The notes beneath the pieces are model-generated. The model made no database searches and had not been told where the DNA came from. It saw only the letters and a program-made list of their open reading frames with translations. This document shows, piece after piece, positions 21,964-28,844 of a stretch of 29,776 nucleotides of DNA (its first letter is position 1; each line of letters opens with the position of its first letter). The translations under genes were made by a program, and so were the position numbers. The stretch is from the IMG/VR virus record IMGVR_UViG_3300005347_000065, positions 1-29,776 of that record. One strand, written 5' to 3'. This DNA is from a virus.

Positions 21964-22941
21964 CTACGGGGTGTGAGGCCCTGGTCCCCGGGCCGCACGG
22001 GCACGGTTGCGGCGGGCGATCTCGGCAGCGGCCTCGGGCGATCCGGGCCGGGCCTTGAACGCGCCGTCCCGGAGGTTGCGCCGCGCCCGGTCGATGACCG
22101 ACTTGGGGAGCAAGGTGGTGGCCGACTTCACCAGCCGGTCTGCCGCCCGGAAGCGGGCGGGCTCCGAGGCGTGGTCGGTGAGTCCCCGGGCCACTGACCG
22201 GGCGGCCTCCCGGGCCAGCGCGACGTCGATGTCACCCGGCTCCAGATCGGTCAGCTCCAGTTGGCACCTGCAGTTCGGGTGCAGCGGCGGGCCGAGCAGG
22301 GGGCCGAGCTGGACCAGCGCCTTGTCGGCGTAGGTGAGCCCCGGTGGGAACGGTGCTCCAGGCCGGACGACACGGCCGGCGTAGGCCAGGCAGTTCAGGC
22401 AGGCGTTGCGCTCGGCGATCCACACCACGTTCAGCCCGGACTCCCGGGCCACCTCGGCCACGCCGAGGGCGATCCCCCGGTGCGTGACCCACGAGGCGTC
22501 GGTGCGCTGCGTCCGGACGGCGGCCTGGGCCTTGCCGACCACGGCCATGACGTCAGCCTGGTCCGTCATCGGCAACTGAGTGGACAGCACGATGGCCGCG
22601 TCCAGGTGGGCACCGGCCCGATCGTCCGAGGTGTCGATGACCCGCTGGAGCACCTCATCATGCAGCGGCGTGCTGGTCCGGGCGTCCACCTTCCCGGCGT
22701 TGCCCAGGACCACGCCCCGGGTGATGGCCACCTCCAGCGCCGAGCGGGCCGAGGGCACCAGTTCGGACAGGAGCCGGCGGACTAGCGTGCGCAGCACGTC
22801 CGGGGTAGCCCCACGCATCAGCGCGCTGACCAGGATGACGGCCACGGCGGCCAGCTCGGCGGCGAGCCGGGCGGACGCCTGGGCCTGGGCCTCCTGCTCG
22901 GCCTTCAGCGCGGCGGCCTCCCGGCGCTCCCGGTCGGTCAC
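21964..22941 (-). CDS. MuF-like minor head protein
   Basis: A 325-residue protein between portal and scaffold. Residues 1-60 form a helical region (AALKAEQEAQAQASARLAAE; VAVILVSALMRGA). The signature is CLNC (C181/C184) with the downstream HPNCRC (H221, C224, C226), the metal-type motif of the Mu gpF / SPP1 gp7 family, involved in portal-associated head assembly. GTG 22941 overlaps the previous stop as GTGA; the longer frame upstream overlays the preceding gene. Confidence 0.88.
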   Translation of the reverse strand: MTDRERREAAALKAEQEAQAQASARLAAELAAVAVILVSALMRGATPDVLRTLVRRLLSELVPSARSALEVAITRGVVLGNAGKVDARTSTPLHDEVLQRVIDTSDDRAGAHLDAAIVLSTQLPMTDQADVMAVVGKAQAAVRTQRTDASWVTHRGIALGVAEVARESGLNVVWIAERNACLNCLAYAGRVVRPGAPFPPGLTYADKALVQLGPLLGPPLHPNCRCQLELTDLEPGDIDVALAREAARSVARGLTDHASEPARFRAADRLVKSATTLLPKSVIDRARRNLRDGAFKARPGSPEAAAEIARRNRARAARGPGPHTP

Positions 22942-23153
22942 CAGTCCCCCGTGTCGTCGAACCGTCGACCTGCGATGATCTCGCCCAGGCGTTCGCGCTG
23001 AACCTGCACCCACCAGCGCAACCGTGTGCGCCACGGCGGCGGCGGGATGGGCGGACGAGTGTCCGGGATCACACCCTGGTCCATCAGGAGTTCGTCGGGG
23101 ACCTGGATGTAGCCACCGAGCTTCACCGCCTTCAGAACCTCCTCGTCGCTCAT
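22938..23153 (-). CDS. Small hypothetical protein, head region (71 aa)
   Basis: A 71-residue protein between portal and MuF-like genes, coupled to both (ATGA at start, GTGA at end). It begins MSDEEVLKAVKLGGYIQVPDE, continues with a Pro-rich DTRPPIPPPPW segment and then basic/aromatic residues (RTRLRWWVQVQRERLG). No family is recognised. The Pro and Trp stretches suggest binding to a neighbouring head protein. Confidence 0.62.
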   Translation of the reverse strand: MSDEEVLKAVKLGGYIQVPDELLMDQGVIPDTRPPIPPPPWRTRLRWWVQVQRERLGEIIAGRRFDDTGDW

Positions 23154-24703
23154 GCCGTGTCCGCCGTCGCGCTTGCGTTCACCTGGGCCAGTACCAGCTC
23201 AACCGCGCTGTTCGCGGCCTCCTCGGAGATGACGCCGAGCGCCACCCCGCTAGACAGGTCACGCACGGCCGTGCCGATCTGGCCGAGCAGGGCGATCCGC
23301 TGGGCCAGGGTGGCCGCCTCGGCCCCGGCGTCCAGCCACTCGGCCACCATCTCCGGCCGGTAACCCGCCTCCATGAGGGTCTGGTCGGTCGGCACCCCGG
23401 CGTCCTGCTTGGCCTTGGCCACGGCCCAGTCGTCCAGGCCGACCGCCGTCTGCACGGGGGCCCACCGGACGTCGATCGCCTTGACGCCGACGCCGGCCAG
23501 GCCGAGGGCGAACAGCCACTCCTCCCGCAGCGGGGACGTCTGGAGCACCTGGAGCCATTCAATATCCTTGACCAGCGGGGCCTCGGCCACCTTCAGGCTC
23601 TCACCGGACGGCGAGTCCCCAGAGGGGTCGAAGTAGTGCAGCGGGGTGTTGGTGGTCTGGGCCATGATCCGGATGAACAACTCGGTCGGGTCGATGAATA
23701 CCTTGGGGTCGGCCGCGTCGAACTGGCCCACCTCCTTGGTGCCGGCGAACGTCTGCATGGTGCCGGGCCCCGACCGCATCCCGGTGGCCTGGGCTCCGCC
23801 CCGGGTGCGTCCGTCCGGGCTCACGGTCCCGGCATCCAGGTCGTCCACGTACTGAGGGTCATCGTTGTTCTCGTCCAGCGTGGCGTCGGGGTCAAGGAGC
23901 TGGTACCGCTGGGCGTGGCCCTGGCTGTCCGTGGTGGTCAGCATCGTGATCAACTCCTTGTTGATCGCATTCTGGGCCCCGTAGCCGGCCAGGTGGACGG
24001 GCTTGCCGTACGGCAGTCCGGTCCGGTGGTGGAAGACCGGGATCTCGCCGAAGTCGTGCCCCTCGATCGGATCGCCGTCGTCGGCGTACAGCTCCCAGCC
24101 GTCCGCCTCAGCCAGGTTGCCGGCGGGCTTGGTGATCCAGTGCTCCACCCGGTCGCGGTACAGGAGGTCGGCCCGGTGCAGGACGACGCCGAAAGCGTTC
24201 TTCGGCAGCGCCCACCGGCTGATGGCGAACGCCTTGCGACGGTGGTTCTCGGGGTCGTAGAGCACGCGGACGTTCTTCGGGCCGTGGGTGGTGAACTCCA
24301 CCCCACCGGCCACCAGATCGTCGTCTGCGGTGCCCTCCTCGTCCTCGTCCGCCTCGATCGGCCAGACCATGACGTAGGCGTCACCGTAGGTGAAGGTGTC
24401 GCGGAACAGGCACGGGTAGTGGATCGCCATCTCGTTGGCGTCCCAGATCTCGGTAAGGCGCTCGGTGGCCCGCTCGTTGTCGGCCACCTTGATCATGTCG
24501 ATTTCGCACCGGTCGACCCGGACGCCGATGGCCGTCTTCAGGAGGTTGAACCGGTAGCCGTCACTGGTGGCCAGCAGGGCGTCCCGGATCGCCTTGTCGG
24601 CGAACACCTCCTCCACCGTGCCGTTGGCGTAGGTCTCGGCCTCCAGGTAGCCCGGGAGCGCCTTCTCCAGCTCGGCCCAGCCGTGCAGCAAGTCCTCAAT
24701 CAT
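23150..24703 (-). CDS. Portal protein, SPP1 gp6-like
   Basis: A 517-residue portal, which would form the dodecameric channel for DNA entry and exit. Support: position right after the large terminase, the length, the NTPLHYFDPSGDSPSGESLK segment (~352-371), which is a typical actinophage portal motif, and the ANEMAIHYPCLFRDTFTYGDAYVMVW region (~90-114). An acidic loop (~118-131; ADEDEEGTADDD) is an insertion. A helical C-terminal region follows. ATG 24703 overlaps the terminase stop (ATGA). Confidence 0.9.
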   Translation of the reverse strand: MIEDLLHGWAELEKALPGYLEAETYANGTVEEVFADKAIRDALLATSDGYRFNLLKTAIGVRVDRCEIDMIKVADNERATERLTEIWDANEMAIHYPCLFRDTFTYGDAYVMVWPIEADEDEEGTADDDLVAGGVEFTTHGPKNVRVLYDPENHRRKAFAISRWALPKNAFGVVLHRADLLYRDRVEHWITKPAGNLAEADGWELYADDGDPIEGHDFGEIPVFHHRTGLPYGKPVHLAGYGAQNAINKELITMLTTTDSQGHAQRYQLLDPDATLDENNDDPQYVDDLDAGTVSPDGRTRGGAQATGMRSGPGTMQTFAGTKEVGQFDAADPKVFIDPTELFIRIMAQTTNTPLHYFDPSGDSPSGESLKVAEAPLVKDIEWLQVLQTSPLREEWLFALGLAGVGVKAIDVRWAPVQTAVGLDDWAVAKAKQDAGVPTDQTLMEAGYRPEMVAEWLDAGAEAATLAQRIALLGQIGTAVRDLSSGVALGVISEEAANSAVELVLAQVNASATADTA

Positions 24704-26271
24704 GACGCCCCTACGTAGCTGGTGGTGGTGGCCGAGGCCCTGGTCTTCTTCGGTGGGCTGAGCAGGTACCGGACACCGGTCACAGCCCCGTCTATCACGT
24801 CATCGTATTGCGCCCGTGGGAAGCCCACGGCCTGCTCCTCCAGCGTGGCGAACCGCTCGGCGTGCCAGACCCGGCCCCGCTGCCAGTGCTCCAGCTCGGT
24901 GGCGAACCGCACCTCCTTGGGCTCGGAGCTGTGGACGGTGACGACGCGGACGTTCGGGATGCCGCTGAAGACGTCCTTCCAGAGGTCGCCGCCCTGGTTG
25001 GTCTCCACCACGATGACGCTGATCTCGGGGAACCGGGCCAGGAGCTTGATCACGTGGGCCTTGAGGTGCTGGCCGGTGAGCTTGACGCCGGCCGAGTGCT
25101 TGATGACGCAACCCATCGGCGCAACGAGCCGAGCGGGCTCACGTCCCTGCGGTCGGGCCCGTAGCTCCGGGAGGAGACCGACCACAGCGAGACCGGTGAA
25201 ATCGCTGGTCTTTCGGCTGGTGACGGCGGGGTCAACGGCAAGGACAGTTCGGGTGCAGCGCCGTCCTTCGGGCTCTCCATGCTGGAAGTCCTCCCTGACC
25301 CAGTAGACGCCCTCGCGGGCCATCGGGTCGTTGGCGTAGTTCTTGGCGAACGAGCGGGTGTGGCGGATCGACTGCAGCCAGGCCGTGGGCCACTTGCTTG
25401 GCCAGATCGACGCCTCGGTGCCGTCGTCCAGGGTGACGAACGGCGCGTGGTGGTGGGGCCGGATGTGGTTGTCCTTGATCCAGTCCGCCGTCTCCACACC
25501 GTCAGCGGCCTTCACCAACTGGTGCATGATCGAGCCAGGCATGGTGACCGTGCCGACGAACACGACGCGGGCGTAGATGTTCAGCGGGAAGATCGCATCG
25601 GTCACGGTGTCGAGGCGCTTCTCGGCCTGATCCTTGGAGTAGCTGCCCTCGTCCGGTTCGATGTCGTCCAGGATCAGCAGATCCGGACGCTTGTCGCCGA
25701 CCTTCATACCGAGCACGGCCGAGTCGATACCCCGGGCGGCGAAGATCCAGCCATTGGCCTGGTGCAGCATCCCGGCCCGGTCGGCCACGGTGGAGCCAGC
25801 CCGGCGTCGGGCGGGAGCACACAGCTTGGGGTAGTCGTGCTGCAGCAGGGCGTTGGTCTCCAGCTCCAGCTTCAGCGTGGCCAGGTGGCCCTCGGCCTGG
25901 GCCGTGGCGTGAGCGAACGCGGCGGCGAACTTGGAGTGCCCGTTGGCAGCGGCCCAGACGGGCAGGATCAGGAACCACCATGTGCTCTTCCCGCACTCGC
26001 GGGGGGCGATCTCGGCGGTGCGGTGCTCCATCGGGCCGGACACCGGCTTGGCCCAGTTGAGGGCCTCGGTGGCCCAGTCGAAGTGGGGTTGGGCCCAGGT
26101 GAGGTTGCCGTCTCGGTCTTTCAGGTGGTGGCCGAAGTAGAGCACGGCGAACGCCACCGGGTCGGCGCCGAGCGCACGACGGATTGCGGCCTGGCTCTGC
26201 CCTGGCTGGAACGGGAGATCAGCGATCTCGGCGTCCAGTTGGCGGAACCAGGCCGCGCTCCATCGGACCAT
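24700..26271 (-). CDS. terL: Terminase large subunit (ATPase and nuclease)
   Basis: A 523-residue DNA-packaging motor. ATPase: Walker A PRECGKST at 90-97, Walker B LLILDDIE (198-205), and a VFVGT coupling motif (~237-241). Nuclease: AVDPA (D347), VVETNQGGDLW (E423) and YDDVIDG (D490, D491, D494), an RNase H-like acidic triad. It would drive and cut DNA at the portal in the host cytoplasm. ATG 26271 shares one base with the previous stop; an upstream in-frame start at 26316 is inside that gene and is not needed. Both enzymatic halves look intact. Three small genes separate it from the small subunit. Confidence 0.95.
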   Translation of the reverse strand: MVRWSAAWFRQLDAEIADLPFQPGQSQAAIRRALGADPVAFAVLYFGHHLKDRDGNLTWAQPHFDWATEALNWAKPVSGPMEHRTAEIAPRECGKSTWWFLILPVWAAANGHSKFAAAFAHATAQAEGHLATLKLELETNALLQHDYPKLCAPARRRAGSTVADRAGMLHQANGWIFAARGIDSAVLGMKVGDKRPDLLILDDIEPDEGSYSKDQAEKRLDTVTDAIFPLNIYARVVFVGTVTMPGSIMHQLVKAADGVETADWIKDNHIRPHHHAPFVTLDDGTEASIWPSKWPTAWLQSIRHTRSFAKNYANDPMAREGVYWVREDFQHGEPEGRRCTRTVLAVDPAVTSRKTSDFTGLAVVGLLPELRARPQGREPARLVAPMGCVIKHSAGVKLTGQHLKAHVIKLLARFPEISVIVVETNQGGDLWKDVFSGIPNVRVVTVHSSEPKEVRFATELEHWQRGRVWHAERFATLEEQAVGFPRAQYDDVIDGAVTGVRYLLSPPKKTRASATTTSYVGAS

Positions 26272-26600
26272 CAGGTGGTGGTCCCCTTCCGGTGGTAGAA
26301 GCACGAATCGTCGCACTTCAGGTGGCCAGGGTGCGGCTCTACCAGGTCGTAAGTGTCGCCCTGGTAGATCGGCCCGTTGCGGTACTTGTCCTCGACCGCT
26401 TCACCCTTGATCGGGGTCATGAGGCCCTGGCGCGGCCCCCGGTCGGCGTAGTCCATCAGGTTCCGCTTCCACTCCGGGTCGGGCTTGGACCCCTTGCGGA
26501 CGCCCTCGGCGAAGCCGTTCTCCCATCCCCTGCTGTAGGCGAGCACAATGCACACGATGCCGGACAGGCCGGCCACGGCGAGGTACGAGAGGACCATCAT
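26271..26600 (-). CDS. Small membrane-anchored protein with C-terminal His/Cys motif (109 aa)
   Basis: A 109-residue protein. An N-terminal hydrophobic helix (about 3-22; LSYLAVAGLSGIVCIVLAY) looks like a signal anchor; the rest is soluble and charged. Near the end is HPGHLKCDDSCFYH, with two Cys and flanking His that could bind zinc. ATG ATG at 26600/26597 gives two possible starts; the second overlaps the preceding stop. A membrane protein between the terminase subunits is unexpected, and its function is unknown. Confidence 0.55.
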   Translation of the reverse strand: MMVLSYLAVAGLSGIVCIVLAYSRGWENGFAEGVRKGSKPDPEWKRNLMDYADRGPRQGLMTPIKGEAVEDKYRNGPIYQGDTYDLVEPHPGHLKCDDSCFYHRKGTTT

Positions 26601-26857
26601 TCGTGGGCCGCCGCGATGCTCGCCTTCAGCGTCTCCAGGTCCTCGATCAGGCCCCGGTAGGTGGTGAGGGCCCGGGTGCAGTCCTCCCGGGCCAGGGCGA
26701 TCCGGGCCACGGTGTCGGCCGACAGCTCGGCGTTGATCAGCGTGAGCGCCTTCTCCCCCAACTGGCGGTCGATGAGGGCGATGTGCCGCATAGCCGTCTC
26801 CAGGGACGCGACCATGTGGCCGATGTCGGCGACGTGGAAGTCCTCGACCCCGCTCAC
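26597..26857 (-). CDS. Small helical hypothetical protein (86 aa)
   Basis: An 86-residue, mostly helical protein (HMVASLETAMRHIALIDRQ; DTVARIALAREDCTRALTTY; GLIEDLETLKASIAAAHE). GTG 26857 overlaps the previous stop as GTGA; a longer frame reaches over the previous gene and is rejected. It resembles a small helical assembly factor, but I do not recognise it. Confidence 0.6.
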   Translation of the reverse strand: MSGVEDFHVADIGHMVASLETAMRHIALIDRQLGEKALTLINAELSADTVARIALAREDCTRALTTYRGLIEDLETLKASIAAAHE

Positions 26858-27198
26858 CGGCAGGCGTCCAGGGCCGTCTGGAGGCTCTCCAGCTCCATGC
26901 CGAGGTTGGCCGTGGCCTGCATGGACTCCTCCAACTGCAGGACCGACACGCCCAAGGCTCCGGTGACGATGTCGGCCTGCTCTCCGGCGGCCTGAAGGGT
27001 CTGGACGATCGATCCGAACGCCTCCTGGCTGGCCCAGTGCTCCACCTGCGAGTCGACCCAGATCTTCACCTCCAGGACGGCCCGGGCGCACGTGCTGAAG
27101 GTGTCGATCGCCCCGTTGATCTGATCGGCCACCTCGCCGTTGGACTCCAGGGCTCCGGCCACCGCGCTAGCGGCCTGACCCAGGTTCTCGATGCTCAT
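26854..27198 (-). CDS. Small helical hypothetical protein (114 aa)
   Basis: A 114-residue, Ala/Glu/Gln-rich helical protein (IENLGQAASAVAGALE; FGSIVQTLQAAGEQADIVTG; LEESMQATANLGMELESLQ). ATG 27198 has GGGGAG 6 nt upstream and is preferred over a TTG start at 27237 with no ribosome-binding site. A candidate promoter precedes it. No family is known; the length and pattern suggest a coiled-coil oligomer. Confidence 0.62.
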   Translation of the reverse strand: MSIENLGQAASAVAGALESNGEVADQINGAIDTFSTCARAVLEVKIWVDSQVEHWASQEAFGSIVQTLQAAGEQADIVTGALGVSVLQLEESMQATANLGMELESLQTALDACR

Positions 27199-27242
27199 GT
27201 TGTACTCCCCGTGCTGGTCGATGGGTGTTCCGTTCAACCGCT

Positions 27243-27271
27243 ACGCTACACCCCTACACAGGGTCGTACAA
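27243..27271 (-). promoter_or_regulatory. Candidate minus-strand promoter after the small terminase
   Basis: On the minus strand TTGTAC (27266-27271) and TAGCGT (27243-27248) are 17 nt apart, in the 74-nt gap between the small terminase stop and the next start. The -10 is preceded by GTG, as in two other candidates here. Matches to the consensus are only moderate. Confidence 0.3.
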
Positions 27272-27272
27272 C

Positions 27273-27767
27273 TTACTCAGAGGTACTGGTCATCCGGGCG
27301 ATGGCGTCGGCGGCGGCGGCCTCGGCCACCCGATCGGCCTGGTCACTCACCGTGACGTCGGCCTTGACCGGGGCGTCCAGGCCGAGCACCTTGGACGCGC
27401 GCTCACCGATCTTCAGGATGCGGTCGGCGGCGGCCATCCGAACCGAGTAATCCATGATCGGCTGGCCCTGCTCATCGAACATCGGCCGGCCGTTGCTGTA
27501 CGCCTGGGTCGGTGGCGCGTCCATAATCGCGGCCATCTCCTGGCCCAGAACGTCCAGGCTGTCCAGGTACTTGGCCCGGCGCTCGGCCAGATCCTCCTCA
27601 GGGATGCTGGCCTGGACGTTCTTGATGATGGCGCTCACCCGTTGCTGGTTGATCCCGTGCTGACGCGCCAACTCCTCCTGCGTGGTGCCCAGCACCCATG
27701 CGCGGTAGATCGAGCCGTTGCGGCCCTCCGTCGGTCTAGTCACGGAACGGGTCACCCTCCTCTGCAC
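27273..27767 (-). CDS. Putative terminase small subunit
   Basis: A 164-residue protein with an N-terminal helix-turn-helix (about 19-50; GTTQEELARQHGINQQRVSAII) of the kind that binds phage DNA for packaging. Helical oligomerisation segments follow (YLDSLDVLGQEMAAIM; MAAADRILKIGERASKVL) and a low-complexity C-terminus. Position ahead of the large terminase supports the call. GTG 27767 is given; GTG 27743, overlapping the upstream stop by 8 nt, is a reasonable alternative. A transcription regulator with the same motif cannot be ruled out. Confidence 0.68.
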   Translation of the reverse strand: MQRRVTRSVTRPTEGRNGSIYRAWVLGTTQEELARQHGINQQRVSAIIKNVQASIPEEDLAERRAKYLDSLDVLGQEMAAIMDAPPTQAYSNGRPMFDEQGQPIMDYSVRMAAADRILKIGERASKVLGLDAPVKADVTVSDQADRVAEAAAADAIARMTSTSE

Positions 27768-28110
27768 TACGTCCTACTACGGGGAGTAGTAGCTGGTTGC
27801 GCTCGGCCCAGGCGTCCCACTGTGCCAGGTCCCACACGGGTGTCGCGGTGAGAGTGACCAACGGCTCAGGAGTGAGCACCGGGGGGACCGGGCGTCGCCC
27901 GGCGATCACGTGGCCGAGCCACGCCTTGGTGACGCCGAGGCGCTCGCACACCTCAGCAGTGCCGCCGAGGGTCGGAAATACGGCGCGCGTCTTGATCTCA
28001 CCAACGATGGAAGCCACCTGGTGGTGTACATGCTCCAGCGCGCGCTCGGCCAACTCCCGGGTGCCGCCGGGGCCCAGGGCCACCAGCATGGCGTGCAGCT
28101 CCTCGTCCAT
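27736..28110 (-). CDS. Helix-turn-helix DNA-binding protein (124 aa)
   Basis: A 124-residue protein with a likely helix-turn-helix at about 51-73 (TAEVCERLGVTKAWLGHVIAG) followed by a Pro-rich segment and a small C-terminal domain with several Trp residues. It overlaps the small terminase start. ATG 28110 is preferred; there is no ribosome-binding site but a -10-like TACGAT lies 6 nt upstream, so a leaderless mRNA is possible. It may regulate this module or help DNA recognition for packaging. Confidence 0.6.
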   Translation of the reverse strand: MDEELHAMLVALGPGGTRELAERALEHVHHQVASIVGEIKTRAVFPTLGGTAEVCERLGVTKAWLGHVIAGRRPVPPVLTPEPLVTLTATPVWDLAQWDAWAERNQLLLPVVGRSAEEGDPFRD

Positions 28111-28116
28111 GTGCCT

Positions 28117-28122
28117 ATCGTA
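28117..28122 (-). promoter_or_regulatory. Candidate -10 box (leaderless start)
   Basis: On the minus strand TACGAT is preceded by GTG and followed, 6 nt later, by ATG 28110, the correct spacing for transcription to begin at the A of the start codon. No good -35 is seen. The absence of a Shine-Dalgarno supports a leaderless message. Confidence 0.35.
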
Positions 28123-28130
28123 CACATGCG

Positions 28131-28153
28131 AAAGGCCCCGCCGAAGCGGGGCC
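28131..28153 (-). terminator. Rho-independent terminator with UUCG loop
   Basis: Minus strand: GGCCCCGC-TTCG-GCGGGGCC followed by TTT. An 8-bp GC stem capped by the very stable UUCG tetraloop and trailed by a short T run, located just past the stop of the 28167-28382 gene. The best classical terminator in the window. Confidence 0.85.
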
Positions 28154-28166
28154 GTGTTCGCGCTGG

Positions 28167-28382
28167 TCAGCGGTAGTCGGCGTTGCGGGGGTCGGTGGAC
28201 TCGATCACGTCACGGCGGTCAGCGATGGCCTCCAGGAGCTCCTCGGCGTTGCAGACGCGGTAGGTGGTGTCGCCGCCGATCCACTCGGCGAGGTCGTCAA
28301 GGCGGGTGTACTCGGCGGTGCGGGCAGCCTCGGTGGGGAACTCGGCGAGTGCCTGCTCTGGGGTGATCAGCGTCGTCGTCAT
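28167..28382 (-). CDS. Small hypothetical protein (71 aa)
   Basis: A 71-residue acidic, helical protein (LITPEQALAEFPTEAARTAE; LDDLAEWIGGDTTYRVCNAE; LLEAIADRRDVIES). ATG 28382 is chosen with a TAGAGT -10-like box 7 nt upstream; ATG 28388 is an alternative. It is a single-gene unit flanked by a candidate promoter and a strong terminator. It is too small to assign, but such solitary acidic proteins in phages often act as inhibitors of host proteins. That is speculation. Confidence 0.58.
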   Translation of the reverse strand: MTTTLITPEQALAEFPTEAARTAEYTRLDDLAEWIGGDTTYRVCNAEELLEAIADRRDVIESTDPRNADYR

Positions 28383-28389
28383 GTCCATG

Positions 28390-28418
28390 ACTCTACACCC
28401 GTGTACACCCTGTGGCTA
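28390..28418 (-). promoter_or_regulatory. Candidate promoter of the 71-residue gene
   Basis: Minus strand: TAGCCA (28413-28418), 17 nt, TAGAGT (28390-28395) preceded by GTG. The -35 matches 4 of 6 consensus bases. It overlaps the end of the endonuclease VII gene. Confidence 0.4.
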
Positions 28419-28844
28419 GCCCTCGTCCGAGACCAGATCGAGAAGCTCGGAATCCTGGCTGGCCCAGCCCGGGCGCACCCGGCCCTCGCCGAGCCACGCC
28501 TGGCGCGACGGCGGATCGATCAGCGCCAGGCCGAGCCGGATCAGGCCCTCGGGGTCGTCGCGGAAGTGTCCGACGATGTTGTTGCACGTGTTGCAGAGCA
28601 GCATCCTCACCTCCCCGGTCCGGTGGTTGTGGTCCACCGACAACCGGCGGGCCTTACCGGTGGCCCGCCGGCACCCCCAGCACCGGCCGAGCTGGAACAC
28701 CAGCAGGAGCCGGTACATCGGCACGGTGATCTTGTACGTGCGCACCACGTACGCCTCGTGCGCGGCCTCAGACGCCTCTGTGCGGGCCTGGCGTGGCTTC
28801 CGGGGCCCGGCGGACGCCGGAAGGCGTCCTCGACCGTTCAGCAC
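28416..28844 (-). CDS. Endonuclease VII-type recombination nuclease
   Basis: A 142-residue protein of the recombination endonuclease VII family, which cuts branched DNA during phage packaging or recombination. CWGC (C55/C58) and CNTC (C84/C87) form the zinc knuckle. VDHNHRTGEVRMLLC holds the DHNH active site (D71-H74). The downstream DDPEGLIRL helix is also typical. GTG 28844 overlaps the end of the methyltransferase gene by 7 nt; the longer reading frame covers that gene and is rejected. The N-terminal 40 residues are basic. Confidence 0.9.
   Translation of the reverse strand: MLNGRGRLPASAGPRKPRQARTEASEAAHEAYVVRTYKITVPMYRLLLVFQLGRCWGCRRATGKARRLSVDHNHRTGEVRMLLCNTCNNIVGHFRDDPEGLIRLGLALIDPPSRQAWLGEGRVRPGWASQDSELLDLVSDEG

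Noticed and set aside
19593-24718. Long plus-strand frames opposite capsid and portal (19593-21263, 23024-24718)
   Set aside because: Anti-sense to strongly identified structural genes, with Arg/Gly/Val-heavy low-complexity translations.
27199-27272. 7-bp inverted repeat GTTGTAC / GTACAAC flanking the gap after the small terminase
   Set aside because: Too short and too far apart (60 nt) to be convincing as a stem; probably chance.
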